A stretch of 64,000 nucleotides of DNA from Haemaphysalis longicornis (taxonomy: Eukaryota; Arthropoda; Arachnida; Ixodida; Ixodidae): assembly GCA_013339765.2 (NCBI GenBank), contig CM023453.1:89616118-89680117 (forward strand). Direction: 5' to 3'. This document shows, piece by piece, positions 1-10,845 of this stretch. A model generated the notes under the pieces. That model was not told the origin of the DNA, searched no databases, and worked only from the letters and a program-made list of their open reading frames with translations. Made by a program: the position numbers and the translations under genes. Numbering within the stretch: the stretch's first letter is position 1; the number at the start of each line of letters is the position of its first letter.

Positions 1-2377
1 TATATTCGCTTACCACTTCCACTGCCTCGCTACCTATGTCAAACCGCTGTACTGTCCCGAGGTTATTGATCATTACTTTAGTTTTCTGCATATTAATTTT
101 CAGTCCCACGGTTGTACTCTGTTCGCCCAATGCGGAAAGCATGCTTTGCAATTCGTCCCCCGAGTTACTTAGCAAGACAACGTCATGAGCAAATCTGAGG
201 TTACTGAGGTATTCTCCATTAACCCTTACTCCCACCTGTTCCCAATCCAACGTTCTGAATACTTCTTGTAAACATGCTGTGAATAGCATTGGAGAGATTG
301 TGTCTCCTTGTCTGACACCCTTTCTTATAGGTATTTTACTGCTCTCCCTATGGAGGATGATTGTAGCTGTAGACCCATTGTAGATATCCTCTAGTATTCT
401 TACATAATGCTCATCTACCCCCTGGTTCCGTAATGCCTGAATGACTGCTAGGATTTCGACCGAGTCAAATGCTTTCTCATAATCTATGAAGGCTATATGT
501 AGGGGTTCAGTATACTCAGCGCACTTCTCTATCACCTGATTGATCGTGTGAATATGGACAATTGTTGAATAACCTTTACGGAACCATGCTTGTTCTTTAG
601 GTTGACTGAAATCTAAGGTTGCAGAGATTCGGTTAGCGATTACCTTGGTAAATACCTTGTAGACGACTGACAGTAAGCTGATCGGCCTGTAATTTTTTAA
701 GTCCTTCATGTCGCCTTTCTTATGAATTAGGATGATGTTCGCGTTCTTCCAAGATTCCGGTACCATTGCGGTCATTAGGCATTGCGTATACAGGTTTGCC
801 AGTTTTTCAAGGACAATTTCTCCGCCATCCTTCAAGAGGTCTGCTGTTATCTGATCCTCACCAGGTGCTTTGCCCCCTTTCATTTCTTTCAAAGCCTTCC
901 TTACTTCTTCGGTCGTTACTGGTGGGATGTCTATCTCCTGTGAACTACTGTCTCGTTCGGCATTACCCTGTATGTCCTGGCTACTGTACAGACCCCTATA
1001 GAACTCCTCGGCCACTGTGACTATTTTATCCCTATTTGTGATGACATTGCCTTGCTTATCCTTAAGTGCATACATCTGATTTTTCCCCACGCCAAGACGT
1101 CTCTTCACTGCTTTCAGGCTACCTCCGTTCTTTACAGCGTATTCGATCCTCTCTATATTATACTTCCGTATGTCAGCTGTCTTACGCTTATTGATTAGCT
1201 TGGAGAGCTCCGCTAGTTCTATTCTGTCAGCTGCGGTGGAGATTCTCATGGTTTGCCGTTTCCTGATTAGATCTTTCGTCTCCTGTGAAAGTTCACCAGT
1301 ATTCTGTCTAGCCATAGTGCCCCCGACTTCTACTGCACACTCCGTAATAATGTGTGTAAGGTTGTCGCTGGCTTCCTGCATCGTAAAGTCGGCTTCCTCG
1401 TTAAGAGCGGAATATCGGTTCTGCAGCGCGATCCTGAATTCTTCTACTTCACGTCTTACTGTTAGCTCATTTATCGGCTTCTTTTGTACTAGCTTGTTGC
1501 GGTCCCTCCTCAAATCTAGCCTAATTCGGGATCTTACCATACGGTGGTCACTACACCTTACCCTTCCGAGCACTTCCACATCCTGCACGACGCCAGGGTT
1601 ATCGCATAATATGAAGTCTATTTCATTTTTGTGCTCCCCATTCGGGCTTCTCCAGGTCCACTTCCGACTCTCCCATTTACAGAAGAAGGTATTCATTATG
1701 CGTAGGTTATTCCGTTCTGCAAACTCAACTAGTAGGTCCCCCCTGCTATTTCTACAGCCCAGACCATAGTTCCCAACTGCCTTGTCTCCAGCCTGATTCT
1801 TGCCTACTTTAGCATTGAAGTCCCCCATAACTACGGTATACTGTGTTTTTACTTTAGCCATTGCCGATTCCACATCTTCATAGAAGCGTTCCACTGCTTG
1901 GTCGTCGTGGCTGGATGTGGGCGCGTAGCCCTGTACCACCTTGAGCTTGTACCTCTTATTTAGCCTAATTACAAGACCTGCTGCCCTTTCGTTAATGCTA
2001 TAGTATTCGTCTATGTTGCCAGCTATGCTTTTATTGACTAGAAATCCCACTCCCAGTTCTCTTCTGTCCTCTAGATTACAGTAACATAGGACGTGTCCAT
2101 TTTTCAGCACCGTAAAGGCTTCGCCTGCCCTCCTAACCTCGCTAAGCCCTATTACATCCCATTTAATGCCCTCTAATTCCTCGAACAACACCTCGAGACT
2201 TGCTTCGCTAGATAAGGTTCGCGCGTTAAACGTTGCCAGGTTCAGATTCCATTGGCGGCCTGTCCGGATCCAGGGATTCTTAGCACCCTCTGCTGCGTCA
2301 CAGGTCTGACCGCCGCCGTGGTCAATTGCTTCGCAGCCGCTGAGGACTGAGGGCCGAGGGTTAGTTGGCGTATTCAT
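1..2377 (-). mobile_element. RTE-clade LINE, endonuclease-reverse transcriptase ORF, cut by window edge
   Basis: One reading frame runs from ATG at 2377 to position 1 without a stop, 792 codons, and continues beyond the window. The N-terminal part is an apurinic-type endonuclease: NLATFNARTLSS, GLSEVRR, VVMGDFNAKVG, NEIDFILC and SDHRMV are visible. A linker is followed by reverse transcriptase motifs GGKAPGEDQITADLLK, LKNYRPISLLSVVYKVF, AFIDYEKAFDSV, KGVRQGDTISPMLF and LRFAHDVVLLSNS. The usual FADD catalytic motif reads FAHD (CAT for the first Asp), so the enzyme is predicted to be dead although the frame is open. Single-ORF EN-RT layout and motif wording fit RTE elements. The 3' end lies outside the window. 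Confidence 0.88.
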
Positions 2378-2507
2378 GGGAGGTTGTGGCCATTACTACA
2401 CCAGGGTGGCCAATCCTGCTCTGGTGAGGGAGTGCATTACCGGCAATGGTCGCCGGGGTCAGGCCGCACCCCAAGCCCCTTTGTGCAATTCCATCAATAC
2501 GCAGATT
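2378..2507 (-). other. Leader between tRNA-like module and RTE ORF
   Basis: This 130-bp stretch joins the A-rich end of the tRNA-like module to the RTE start codon. The upstream frame ends before the LINE ATG and shows no recognisable domain. It is best read as the 5' untranslated part of the RTE element, but its boundary is not proven. Confidence 0.4.
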
Positions 2508-2607
2508 TTTTTTTTTAATCCGGTGGGAATTGTCCGGCACCGGGATTCGAACCACGGTCCTTCTGCACGCGAGACGGGTGTTCTACCTCTACGCCATACA
2601 CGTATGG
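2508..2607 (-). repeat. tRNA-derived SINE-like module with oligo(A) end
   Basis: On the minus strand an A-box-like TGGCGTAGAGGTAGAAC is followed by a B-box-like GGTTCGAATCCCGG, then CACCGGATT and a run of A residues (T run at 2507-2517 on plus). This is the layout of a tRNA-derived pol III promoter. It lies exactly between the interrupted gypsy RNase H sequence and the RTE leader. It is either a separate SINE insertion or the 5' part of the RTE insertion. It is not a functional tRNA because no cloverleaf acceptor pairing is evident. Confidence 0.6.
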
Positions 2608-3259
2608 GCGAAATTTTGAAATGGCCCATAATAGCCAGGCACTCTTTTTCGGAGGCAGAGTAGTTTTTCTCCTCCTTCGACAGACCACGGCTGGCATAGG
2701 CGATTACGTTTTCGCACCCGCTTTGTTTTTGGACATGTACGGCACCCAAGCCTACATCACTGGCGTCCGTGTGTATTTCCGTTTCGGCGTTTTCGTCGAA
2801 ATGAGCGAGCACGGGCGGGCTTTGCAGGTGTTTTTGCAGCTCGCAGAATGCCTTTTCTTGGTCGTCTTCCCAGCTGAAAGCGGTGCTATCTTTCGTCAAG
2901 CGCGTGAGCGGCTCTGCAATGCGTGCGAAGTTTGCGACGAAGCGCCGGTAGTATGTCCACAGTCCAAGAAATCTGCGCACGCCCTTCTTATCTTTCGGCC
3001 TTGGGAAGTTCGCTATGGCTGAAGTTTTCGCCGGGTCAGGCAGGACTCCCGCAGCGTTGGCGACATGGCCCAAAAACTTCAGTTCCTCGTACGCGAAGCG
3101 GCACTTTTCTTGCTTCAGCGTTAACCCCGACGTACGGATGGCCTCGAGTACAGACTGCAACCTTGCGAGGTGTTCGTCGAAAGTCCGGGCGAATACCACG
3201 AAGTCGTCGATGTATACGAGGCAAGTGTGCCCCTTCAGCCCAGCTTGCACAGTGTCCAT
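2603..3259 (-). pseudogene. Ty3/gypsy pol, RT C-terminal half and RNase H start (frameshifted, truncated)
   Basis: The frame continues the pol polyprotein after a frameshift near 3259. It starts at MDTVQAGLKG and carries the RT catalytic motif LVYIDDFVVFA, then GVRRFLGLWTYYRRFV and the RNase H entry TEIHTDASDVGLGAV. The frame shifts again near 2640, and AISKFRPYVYG is read in another frame. Similarity then stops at about 2605, where the tRNA-like module and RTE begin. The rest of RNase H and integrase are missing from the window. The element cannot make a full Pol protein. Confidence 0.85.
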
Positions 3260-4632
3260 ATTTGAAACGTTGCTGGCGCCGTGCCCAGCCCAAAATGCAT
3301 CACCTTGAACTCGTATAGGCCGTCCGGTGTTATAAATACAGTTTTCTCTCGGTCTCTCTCGTCCACTTCAATTTGCCAGTAGCTGGTCTTCAGGTCCATC
3401 GATGAGAAGTCCTTGGCATGGCAGAGATGGTCGAGGGCGTCGTCGATTCGTGGCAGGGGGTACACGTCATTTTTGGTGATTTTGTTGAGTCGCCAGTAGT
3501 CAACGCAGAACCTTAATGTGCCGTCTTTTTTCCTTACGAGTACGACCGGCGCAGCCAACGGGCTTTTCGATGGCTGCATAATGTCGTCGCTGAGCATGTC
3601 ATCGACTTGAGTCCGGATGGCTTGCCGCTCGTGTGAAGAGACGCGGTACGGTGACTGTCGGGTAGGTCGGGCTCCATCCTCGGTTATTATCCGGTGCTTC
3701 GCCAGAGGTGTTTGACGTAACTTTGAGTTTGACGAAAAACACTCGCTGTAGCGACGCAGCAAATCCTGTAATCTGTCCCGATTTTCTTGCGGCAGCGCCG
3801 GGTTCACGTCGAAAGGATGCGGCAGCTTGGAAGCATCTGCTCGTGCGCGTTCAAATTTGGCGACCGTGATCACTTGACTTTCTTCTTGCGTTTCTTCGAG
3901 TAACGCAATTGCAGCGCCCTTGTTTAGATGCTGGTACTCCTCGGTGAAACTGGTGACCAAAACGTGGGGCTGGCATTGCTTAAAGCGCGCAAGACCCCTT
4001 GCAACGGAGACACCGCGGTTCAGAAGCAGCCTTTGGTCACTCTCTACGATAGCGTCGATGTCAGGAACAGCATCCTCACCGTAGACGGCGATCATCACGC
4101 TTGTGCGGGGTGGCAGGGTTACGGGATCGTCGGCGATCCTTCCAGGAGCACGGGGATCGGGGTTCGGCTGCGGCGTCGTGGAGGGATCGGAGGAAAAAGT
4201 TATCGACTTGGTCTGCAGATCAATTATTGCGCCGTTGTCCGTCAAAAAGTCCACTCCGAGAATTACGTCACGGGAGCAGTTAGGCAAAATGACGAACTCA
4301 GCAGGGTGTGTGGTGCCGTATATGGTGACGCGTGATGTGCACGTCCCACTTAGGGTTACGAGATGGCCTCCTGCTGGGCGAATATGCGGAAGGTCCCATC
4401 TTGTCATAACGTTCTTCAGCTTGGACGCGAATGACCCGCTAATTACCGTGTAGTCGGCTCCCGTTTCAATGAGGGCGACTACGTCAAAGCCGTCGATGGA
4501 CAAGTGGACGTCGGACGCCGCCTTCCTCGAGTTCCGGGTGCGTCGGGGCGTCGCATCTCGGCTTGTGCGTGTTGACGGTCGGGCACTGTGCGTCGTCGTT
4601 GTCGTCGTCTTCTCGGCGGCCGTCTCTGTCAT
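3235..4632 (-). pseudogene. Ty3/gypsy pol, aspartic protease and RT N-terminal half
   Basis: A 465-codon frame. Residues about 45-160 form a retropepsin-like domain with ALIETGADYTVIS and VILGVDFL. The catalytic DTGA reads ETGA (GAA codon), which should abolish or weaken protease activity. After a linker, reverse transcriptase motifs follow: SPLAAPVVLVRKKDGTLRFC, YPLPRIDDALD, SSMDLKTSYWQIEV and MHFGLGTAPATFQ. The frame then runs out at a frameshift that separates it from the YIDD motif. Gag is encoded upstream on the same strand with a 176-bp gap. Order protease-RT-RNase H is that of Ty3/gypsy LTR retrotransposons. Confidence 0.88.
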
Positions 4633-4808
4633 GTTGGGTACGCGTCGCGCCGTGTAGCTGTCGTCGTGTTCGGGAGTCTCTTCAGGATTTCGTCGGGTCG
4701 TCGGGGAGAGGGCATGTTGTGAATCACGGTCTTAGGCGCGCCCTTGCGACGTTGGAGGGTTTTCATTTTTCCGCCGTTGTGCAACTTCACCTCCAGAAGT
4801 TGCTGCCT

Positions 4809-6041
4809 TTAGTTTCCTCTGCGTGGGCTGGGGGACCTTCCTCGTGCGAAGTCAGCATTGCTAAGGCGGTTCGGCGACTCGTATGGGTAGGGCGACGGCG
4901 AACGGTTGAAACGGGCTAGGCCACGGCTGGTTTGAGATAGGTAGTCGTCGATCTCACGTGGTCGTTGGCCAGGGAGAGGGCGAGGTGCGTCGAAGGAGAA
5001 ACCACGCAGTCCGAGTCTCCTGTATGAACAGCGACGGTAGATGTGGTGGGCCTCTCCGCAGTGGTAACACAGAGGACGATTTTCGGGAGTTCGCCATACT
5101 TCCGTCTTTCTCGGTGTATGGTTTAGGACTACAGGGGGTCGGGCGGGCAACAGTGGGCGGCGGTACTGCGGGGCCTCTTGACGACGTGTTGGAGCAGGGC
5201 GGGGTCGACGAACAGCCGTGGAGTATGTCATAGCTTGCGGCTCGCGGGGTGCCTCGGGTGGCGTAGAAGTTCCCAACACTTGTTGAACTTCTTCCCTAAT
5301 CCCGTCGGTAAGGGTAGCGACTTCGGGTTGCGGCAGTGTGGGGAGAAGGTTCCGCAGCTCATCTTTCACTACTGCATGAATGGTCTCGCGTAGGCTATTA
5401 GCCGGAATCCTTATGTTGTCGATGTAGTTTGCATTGGCCGCGCCAACAAAGTTGCGGTCGTACTGCTTAGCACGCATTTCGAGAGCCTTCTCAATCGTGT
5501 TGGCTTCGGTCACGAATTCGGCGATGGTTTTGGGCGGGTTGCGGACAAGTCCAGCAAACAATTCTTCCTTCACACCGCGCATCAAGAAGCGTAACTTCTT
5601 TTCTTCCGTCATTTCGGGGTCCGCGCGGCGAAATACTTGCTTCATCTCCTCAACGAAGATCACGACCCCATCGTTGGGGTGTTGCGTGCGCGTTTCCAAC
5701 AAACGGGCGGCTCGTTCTTTCCGCATGACGATGGCAAATATTTTGAGGAACTCCCTTTTCAAGAGGGTCCAGTCGGTTAGGGAGCTTTCATGATTTTTAA
5801 ACCAAGTTCGCGCTGCATCTACTAAATAGAAGAAAACATGGTGGAAAGTTTCTGCGTCATCCCACCTGTTAATGATGCGGACGCGCTCCACTTTCTCCAA
5901 CCAGTCCTCGGGGTCTTCTCCGGGGGATCCGAGGAACGATGGTGGTTCCCGGGGCTGTTGAAGAACGAGGGCAGGATTGGTTGTGCTGGTCATGGTGCCT
6001 GCATAGATCGTGGTGGTGGTCACGACATCTTCTTTCTTCAC
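4809..6041 (-). CDS. Ty3/gypsy Gag-like protein with CCHC zinc knuckle
   Basis: An intact 410-codon frame. The middle third matches the retrotransposon Gag helical domain in style: DPEDWLEKVERVRIINRWDD, ARTWFKNHESSLTDWTLLKR and FVEEMKQVFRRADPEMTEEK. A CX2CX4HX4C knuckle, CYHCGEAHHIYRRC, lies near residue 325, followed by an Arg/Ser/Pro-rich tail that suits nucleic-acid binding. It sits directly upstream of the protease-RT frame on the same strand, as expected for an LTR retrotransposon. The frame is intact although pol is broken, so any activity would depend on other copies. Clade within Ty3/gypsy not assigned. Confidence 0.87.
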   Translation of the reverse strand: MKKEDVVTTTTIYAGTMTSTTNPALVLQQPREPPSFLGSPGEDPEDWLEKVERVRIINRWDDAETFHHVFFYLVDAARTWFKNHESSLTDWTLLKREFLKIFAIVMRKERAARLLETRTQHPNDGVVIFVEEMKQVFRRADPEMTEEKKLRFLMRGVKEELFAGLVRNPPKTIAEFVTEANTIEKALEMRAKQYDRNFVGAANANYIDNIRIPANSLRETIHAVVKDELRNLLPTLPQPEVATLTDGIREEVQQVLGTSTPPEAPREPQAMTYSTAVRRPRPAPTRRQEAPQYRRPLLPARPPVVLNHTPRKTEVWRTPENRPLCYHCGEAHHIYRRCSYRRLGLRGFSFDAPRPLPGQRPREIDDYLSQTSRGLARFNRSPSPYPYESPNRLSNADFARGRSPSPRRGN

Positions 6042-6333
6042 TTCATACGGAAGCAGTCCAAACTCCGGCTGAAGACCTTGCTGTCAGCGGCTGGCACGAG
6101 TGGGACTTGCTTGTCGGCTTGACGATGGCGTAGGGTGTATCTACCCCGCACCTCCACCTGAGTCACGTTGCCAAAGACGACGCAGTTGTCTTCAAGGAAA
6201 ACAAGTTTATTGGAGCGAACTTGTGCTCCCCTAACAACTCAAAAGGCGGCGAAGCAGCAGTCAAAAATTTGACGTACGTCGGCGAGCTTGGACGAGTGGA
6301 ATAGAATGCCGCGGCGTCTGCTTTGCAGGCTTT
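6042..6333 (-). mobile_element. Gypsy leader and probable 5' LTR part
   Basis: Upstream of gag on the minus strand there is a polyadenylation signal AATAAA (about 6206-6211) and, further upstream, a TATA-like TTTAAAAG at about 6328-6335, spaced as in an LTR R/U5 region. LTR ends and primer-binding site could not be fixed because the second LTR is absent from the window. The label rests on position and these two signals. Confidence 0.4.
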
Positions 6334-6799
6334 TAAATGCAGAGCATTTCTTAGCCTCGCCTCTTCCTGCGTTGGACGGCGTCCACAGCTCCGCGTCCGC
6401 AGCAGGTGCGCCTTTCCTCCTTCCCTCCTCTTTCTCAACAGCAGCTGGCGTGCGCATGCGTCGTAGTCAGCCCGTTCGCTCCATCGCGGTCTCGGCGTAA
6501 CAGGTGCGTGATAGCAGCGCGGTGGGGCGTGGAAGGGCGCGCGCTGCTTGCACATGCGCGCTCTCCCCCCCCGTACTGCTCTCCCTCTACTGCGCGCGCT
6601 ACAAATATAAAGCGGCTAGCGGTCGCTCGTGCTTCAGTCACTGCGTTGCTCCTTCGTTCCTTGGTTGACGCTCGCTCCACCCTAACGCAATTTTACTGTC
6701 CTCTCTCTACCCCAAACCAACACCAACGCAACTACGACCCAACTACCCACCCTAACGCAAATTTACGCGGCGTTAATGACCCCCAATGCTCTGCATTTA
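6334..6799 (+). repeat. Short inverted-repeat element with internal TATA box, copy 1
   Basis: Ends are TAAATGCAGAGCATTT (6334-6349) and AATGCTCTGCATTTA (6785-6799), inverted copies of each other; each end is also a small palindrome around ATGCNNNGCAT. The interior is GC-rich, followed by AATATAAAGCGG near 6603 and a conserved TTCAGTCA stretch. A diverged copy with the same layout lies at 34905-35328 in the globin A intron. No ORF of note. It resembles a MITE or a solo promoter-bearing repeat. Confidence 0.55.
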
Positions 6800-9549
6800 C
6801 TCGTGTTCCCCTCGCGGGAAGGCGCGGGAATTTTTTTATCGTTAGGCGCGACTGTTTCTCGAACCGTCGATTTACATCCAGAACAAAGAAGATTATTCTA
6901 GGCTGTTCACGATAGTTCGGAACGCTCTCCCTATCAGAAGAGATAACACATGCGGCACAGAAAGAAAGAATGGAACACGCGCTTCCCCTGGCACACAGAT
7001 AACACAGACCGGCGCAGCCGGGCGGTAAAAGAAAAACAAACAAACCCTATGCATGGTTCGCGGCAATATTCCACCATGCACAATACCTCATCGGGCGTCA
7101 TTGCACAGCGGAATGAAAGTGCAAAAGTTGATGTGCACTAAAACATCAAAGTTCGACACCATCTCGTCTTCTGTGTTCGGTGAACCACAGTCGTATTTCT
7201 TCGCGCCTTCATCGTCACTAAAGATGATGACTGCTCTCGCTTCTTCTTTGCTTTGCCGCTAGTTGCATTCATCTTTAGATCTCGCACTAACTTCGCAGCA
7301 AAATCATTTACGACAAAGAAATATGTGAACGCACGCGTGATTAGCGTGGAGAGTGACCGACCGGCCACCGTCACCCAACACAACGAGAGAGAAAAGAGGC
7401 AAACGCGGCTAGGCCTGCTAGGCTAGTGCACTTTAAACCACCTGTTTGTGGTGCCGCTAGCTGTTGGCATTCGACATGGTGATGATGAGAGCTACTGTGC
7501 TCAGGGAATTCACAGAGACACTGCGGTTTGTGCCACGCGAGAGTTGCCATCGTAACACTGATGTTCCTCGATTTTGAAGGGGGAATAAATTACATACGTC
7601 ATTCTGAAATATGCGCTATATTGAAATCCGTAATTCTGAAATATTAAAGCCAAGCTTTCTATCTTTACTAGCGAACTGTTCTTCTGTGGCGTGCTGGTCA
7701 AGAAACTCCCAACTCAGCTGGGGGGCGGAGAGGGCGCTTTTCACACAGAGAGCACAGCGTAGATGGCGCAGCGATGGGGCCCTATTACCCAGCGTTCCCC
7801 GCATGCAGGGGACTGCTTGCAGGAGCGGGCGGTTAGGCGGGACGGCTTTGTCGTCTGCTTTAGCGACAGTTGTTTTGGGCCTGTTTTGGCGCTACTTCGC
7901 GTCCATTGCGCGCTTTATTCGCATCGCGCGGCTTGATTAACTTTTTTGACAGCACCTGCTGGGTAGCCCGGACCCGACGGAATTAAGTGAGCATACGGCA
8001 ATAATATGTTGAGGATTGGTTTGCAGGGCAGAAAAAGAAAATGTAGAGACCACACACAGTCATCTGGCCGCTATGGACGCGCTACCTTTTGCGCACTGCT
8101 TGCCACGAATGGGACTCCGTTTTCTAAATTGGTGAAAACCAATTCGGTTGTGTTTTAAGAGGTCTTACAATATGCGAAAGGAACAACTGGGTGTGATAAA
8201 ATAGCAATTATAGATGTTCCCTCAGCGTTCTCGAAAATCTCAAAGTTATTAAACTAACTAGCCTAAATCGGTATAAATGGGAATAACTAAGCTCACATAA
8301 CAAGTTATTTCTTTGTCTACGCTTGTGCCACGCGGTGGTGTAGCCTCGAGCTAGCAGATCAGGATGGCTAGGTTCCGCTGCATCACCATTGGAAAGACGC
8401 TCCTCTCCGTTTTCTTCCGCCGATAGAGCGGCGGCGACGTCCGCCGCTCTATCCCGACCGTGCCCTACGCTACTGCGTTCGGGACGCCGCCCCCGCGAAT
8501 TCCATGTAACGGCTGGCAGAATCTCTGGTTGCACTCTTTGTAGCTCCACGTGTGTGAATTCAAGTGACGTCGCTAGGGCGATTGTTGTGGGTGTCGTTAA
8601 AGCTTTGCTTTTCAACCACCTTCCCAGCGCGTACTTGAGCCATTTTTTTACATTAAAAATATAGGCAATCTGGCGCAGGTTCCTAAAATATTCGTAAATT
8701 TGCGAAATTCGTTAATGTGGGGTTCGCAGTAACGAGATTTCACTATTACTTTTTAATAGGGTCTTTTGTGTGGTTATGTGACGTTTTTGGTATTACAAAC
8801 GGGGATTCGTTCACTGAGTGTCTTCTTAATTATTATTGTCACGAACCGGACAATAGCAAAGGGTACGTAAGACGCGGTTATAGTGTGGCGTGAGACCTGA
8901 AGGGACCTCAGCACTGATTGCGTGTTCAACAATGGCTTCCAATTTGGGGATGTAATCATCAGGTATGGAATTATTGGGGCAATGTGACTTCAGCAAATCA
9001 TCATACTTGAGGTTCGTTGGAACAGTATATAATACAACCTAAAACGAAAGAATAAATAACTCAAACTGCCGCAATTAGCTGATGCAGCGATATTGTCATT
9101 CAGTATTACAGTGAAAATATTATTGACGGTGTCGCCACCTTACGTCGGGTTTGCTGTCGTTCGGACGTCACTAGCAAAAGTCATTTGACGCGACTGTGCC
9201 GAACTGTTCCGACGGTTACTTACTATAGGAACAAAAAAGAAAAAAAAAACAGGATCGAGACTCACAGAATTGATCCCGCTAAGGGTATCCGACTTGAAGG
9301 AACACAAAGACAGTGTGACAAATGGCGGGCAAAAACAAAAGGGACCACAATTTATAGCACTACTTTAAATCACTGTGAACTCGTTTAGCTGGGACATTGC
9401 GACTGCACGACAAGCGAAATATAATAAATAATAACTTTTTAGTTGAACATCTTGCCTCTAGGTCTACCAGTGCCTTATTGAATTCCATACTACACCTAGA
9501 TGAAGACGATAAATGGAGAATGCGTGCATGAACAACCAGAAAAACTCAT
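6800..9549. other. Intergenic, no gene recognised
   Basis: No ORF in this stretch has recognisable domains. A GC-rich patch at 8390-8520 contains a 13-bp hairpin (listed separately). The rest is AT-rich with short A/T runs. Confidence 0.5.
8422..8453. repeat. Perfect 13-bp inverted repeat (hairpin)
   Basis: GATAGAGCGGCGG (8422-8434) and CCGCCGCTCTATC (8441-8453) pair perfectly around a 6-base loop. The arms are GC-rich, so the hairpin would be stable. Function unknown. Confidence 0.8.
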
Positions 9550-10008
9550 CGTGATGAAATTCCGCCAGGCTTGGATGGCATCTACCGTTATGTGTCGCTT
9601 ATCTCTGGCCCCTATGACGTCCACGATGCAGCCTCCCGTCACCTCGAAGTGGGCCGGTGTGACTCCATCGCGCTTCAGGTGTTCGGCTGTTATGTGCCGC
9701 ACAAGAACCTTCAAGGCTGCAGCATCCTCGAGGCTGTCCACCATTGAAGCCAGGTGGTAGCCAATGGCGCAGCCATGTTTCCCGGAACACGGGGTCGTTC
9801 ATGAGGGTCGGTTGTCTTTGTCGGGCCACTTCGGGAACAAGGCCTGCAAATGCTGTTGCAGGGGGAAGATGGAGACCAGCTGATGCACGCAGTACTCGTG
9901 ATTGCTGCTGCAGAACGTCTGCCACGTTCTTTGGACGAGCTTCACCTCGCATGGCGTGAGACCCGTCATAGGGTCGGGCACAGCGGGCTTGGGGGAAACG
10001 TTGCCCAC
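9550..10008 (-). pseudogene. Globin C: globin X-like pseudogene, first exon
   Basis: Three frame pieces together align along the first exon of globins A and D. Recognisable parts are GLTPCEVKLVQRTW (helix A), QALFPKW with CD1 Phe, KHGCAIGYHLASMVDSL with distal His E7, and AEHLKRDGVTPAHF with proximal His F8. AIQAWRNFIT then ends at the helix-H splice position. Lesions: the ancestral start is GTG at 10006-10008 (an upstream ATG at 10018-10020 would bury the Met-Gly end). The frame shifts near 9805, with a TGA at 9799-9801, and shifts back near 9783. The splice donor that is GT in A, B and D reads AT here (ACG followed by ATGAGT). No downstream exon was found. The two haem histidines are still coded, so decay may be fairly recent. 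Strand and layout match globins B and D. Confidence 0.85.
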
Positions 10009-10020
10009 TTCTCCCAGCAC

Positions 10021-10845
10021 TGATCAAGCGCGACCAAAACGATGGAATCCTGTTTATTCTCTTAACCGGGCGGTGGGAGCTCTGGATGGTGTAGATGATG
10101 ATGATGGTGACACACGGCTACACAGACATCCTTATCCTTCTTTCTGTAGCATGTACATTTGCCTGTGAAAATGTCTGTGGAAAGTGCAAATGGGAGCCCT
10201 TCTTCTCAGCGGTGGGTGTTGGTGGTAAAACGAATTTTTGGTGTTTGAGTTTCCATTACGTAACCTGGAACTTTTGGGGTATCAGACGGAGTGGAGGAGA
10301 GGGTTAAGATCTCAACTCAAACCCCAGCAACCTTTTATTCAACTGGCGGAAGATGTCGCTCCATGCTGCAGGCACATAGCCGCCATAAAACAAATAACCT
10401 AACGGGACTCTTCACCCTTTTTTTTCTACCACTATTCGGATGAGGTGAAGTTTCTACTCTCGATGTAGTGCCAGTTTTCATACGGAAATAACTAGCCATC
10501 CACCAAACCACAGTGACATTGTGTCTTAAGTTAGGGGTATTCCAGCGGTTAGATCTTATCACACACATTTCTATTGTAACTAGTATTTGTTCATAATTTT
10601 TATTCTGCAGCGAAGGCTTAATGAGTGAAATTTAGTTTCGAACTGCTCAGTGTTAAAGAATACCTAAAATTACCGGATGAGGGCGTCGAGGAGCGCCGGG
10701 TCGCGTATTTCTAGACGCTTCGCTCTACAGCCCCCTACGTGAGATGTGTCTTCGCGCGATGCAGAACGTTTATTAAACGTGGTCATAGGCTGCGCCCCGA
10801 ACCTAAAGCGGCCTAAAAGATACCAAATCACCATTATTATTAAAA
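10021..10845. other. Intergenic, no gene recognised
   Basis: Stretch between the globin pseudogene start and the LINE fragment. No domain-bearing ORF, SINE or long simple repeat seen. Confidence 0.5.

Noticed and set aside
1170..1769. 199-codon plus ORF
   Set aside because: Antisense shadow of the RTE endonuclease.
8208..8615. Last exon of globin pseudogene C
   Set aside because: Ala/Glu-rich frame in the right orientation, but no helix-H wording near a splice acceptor.
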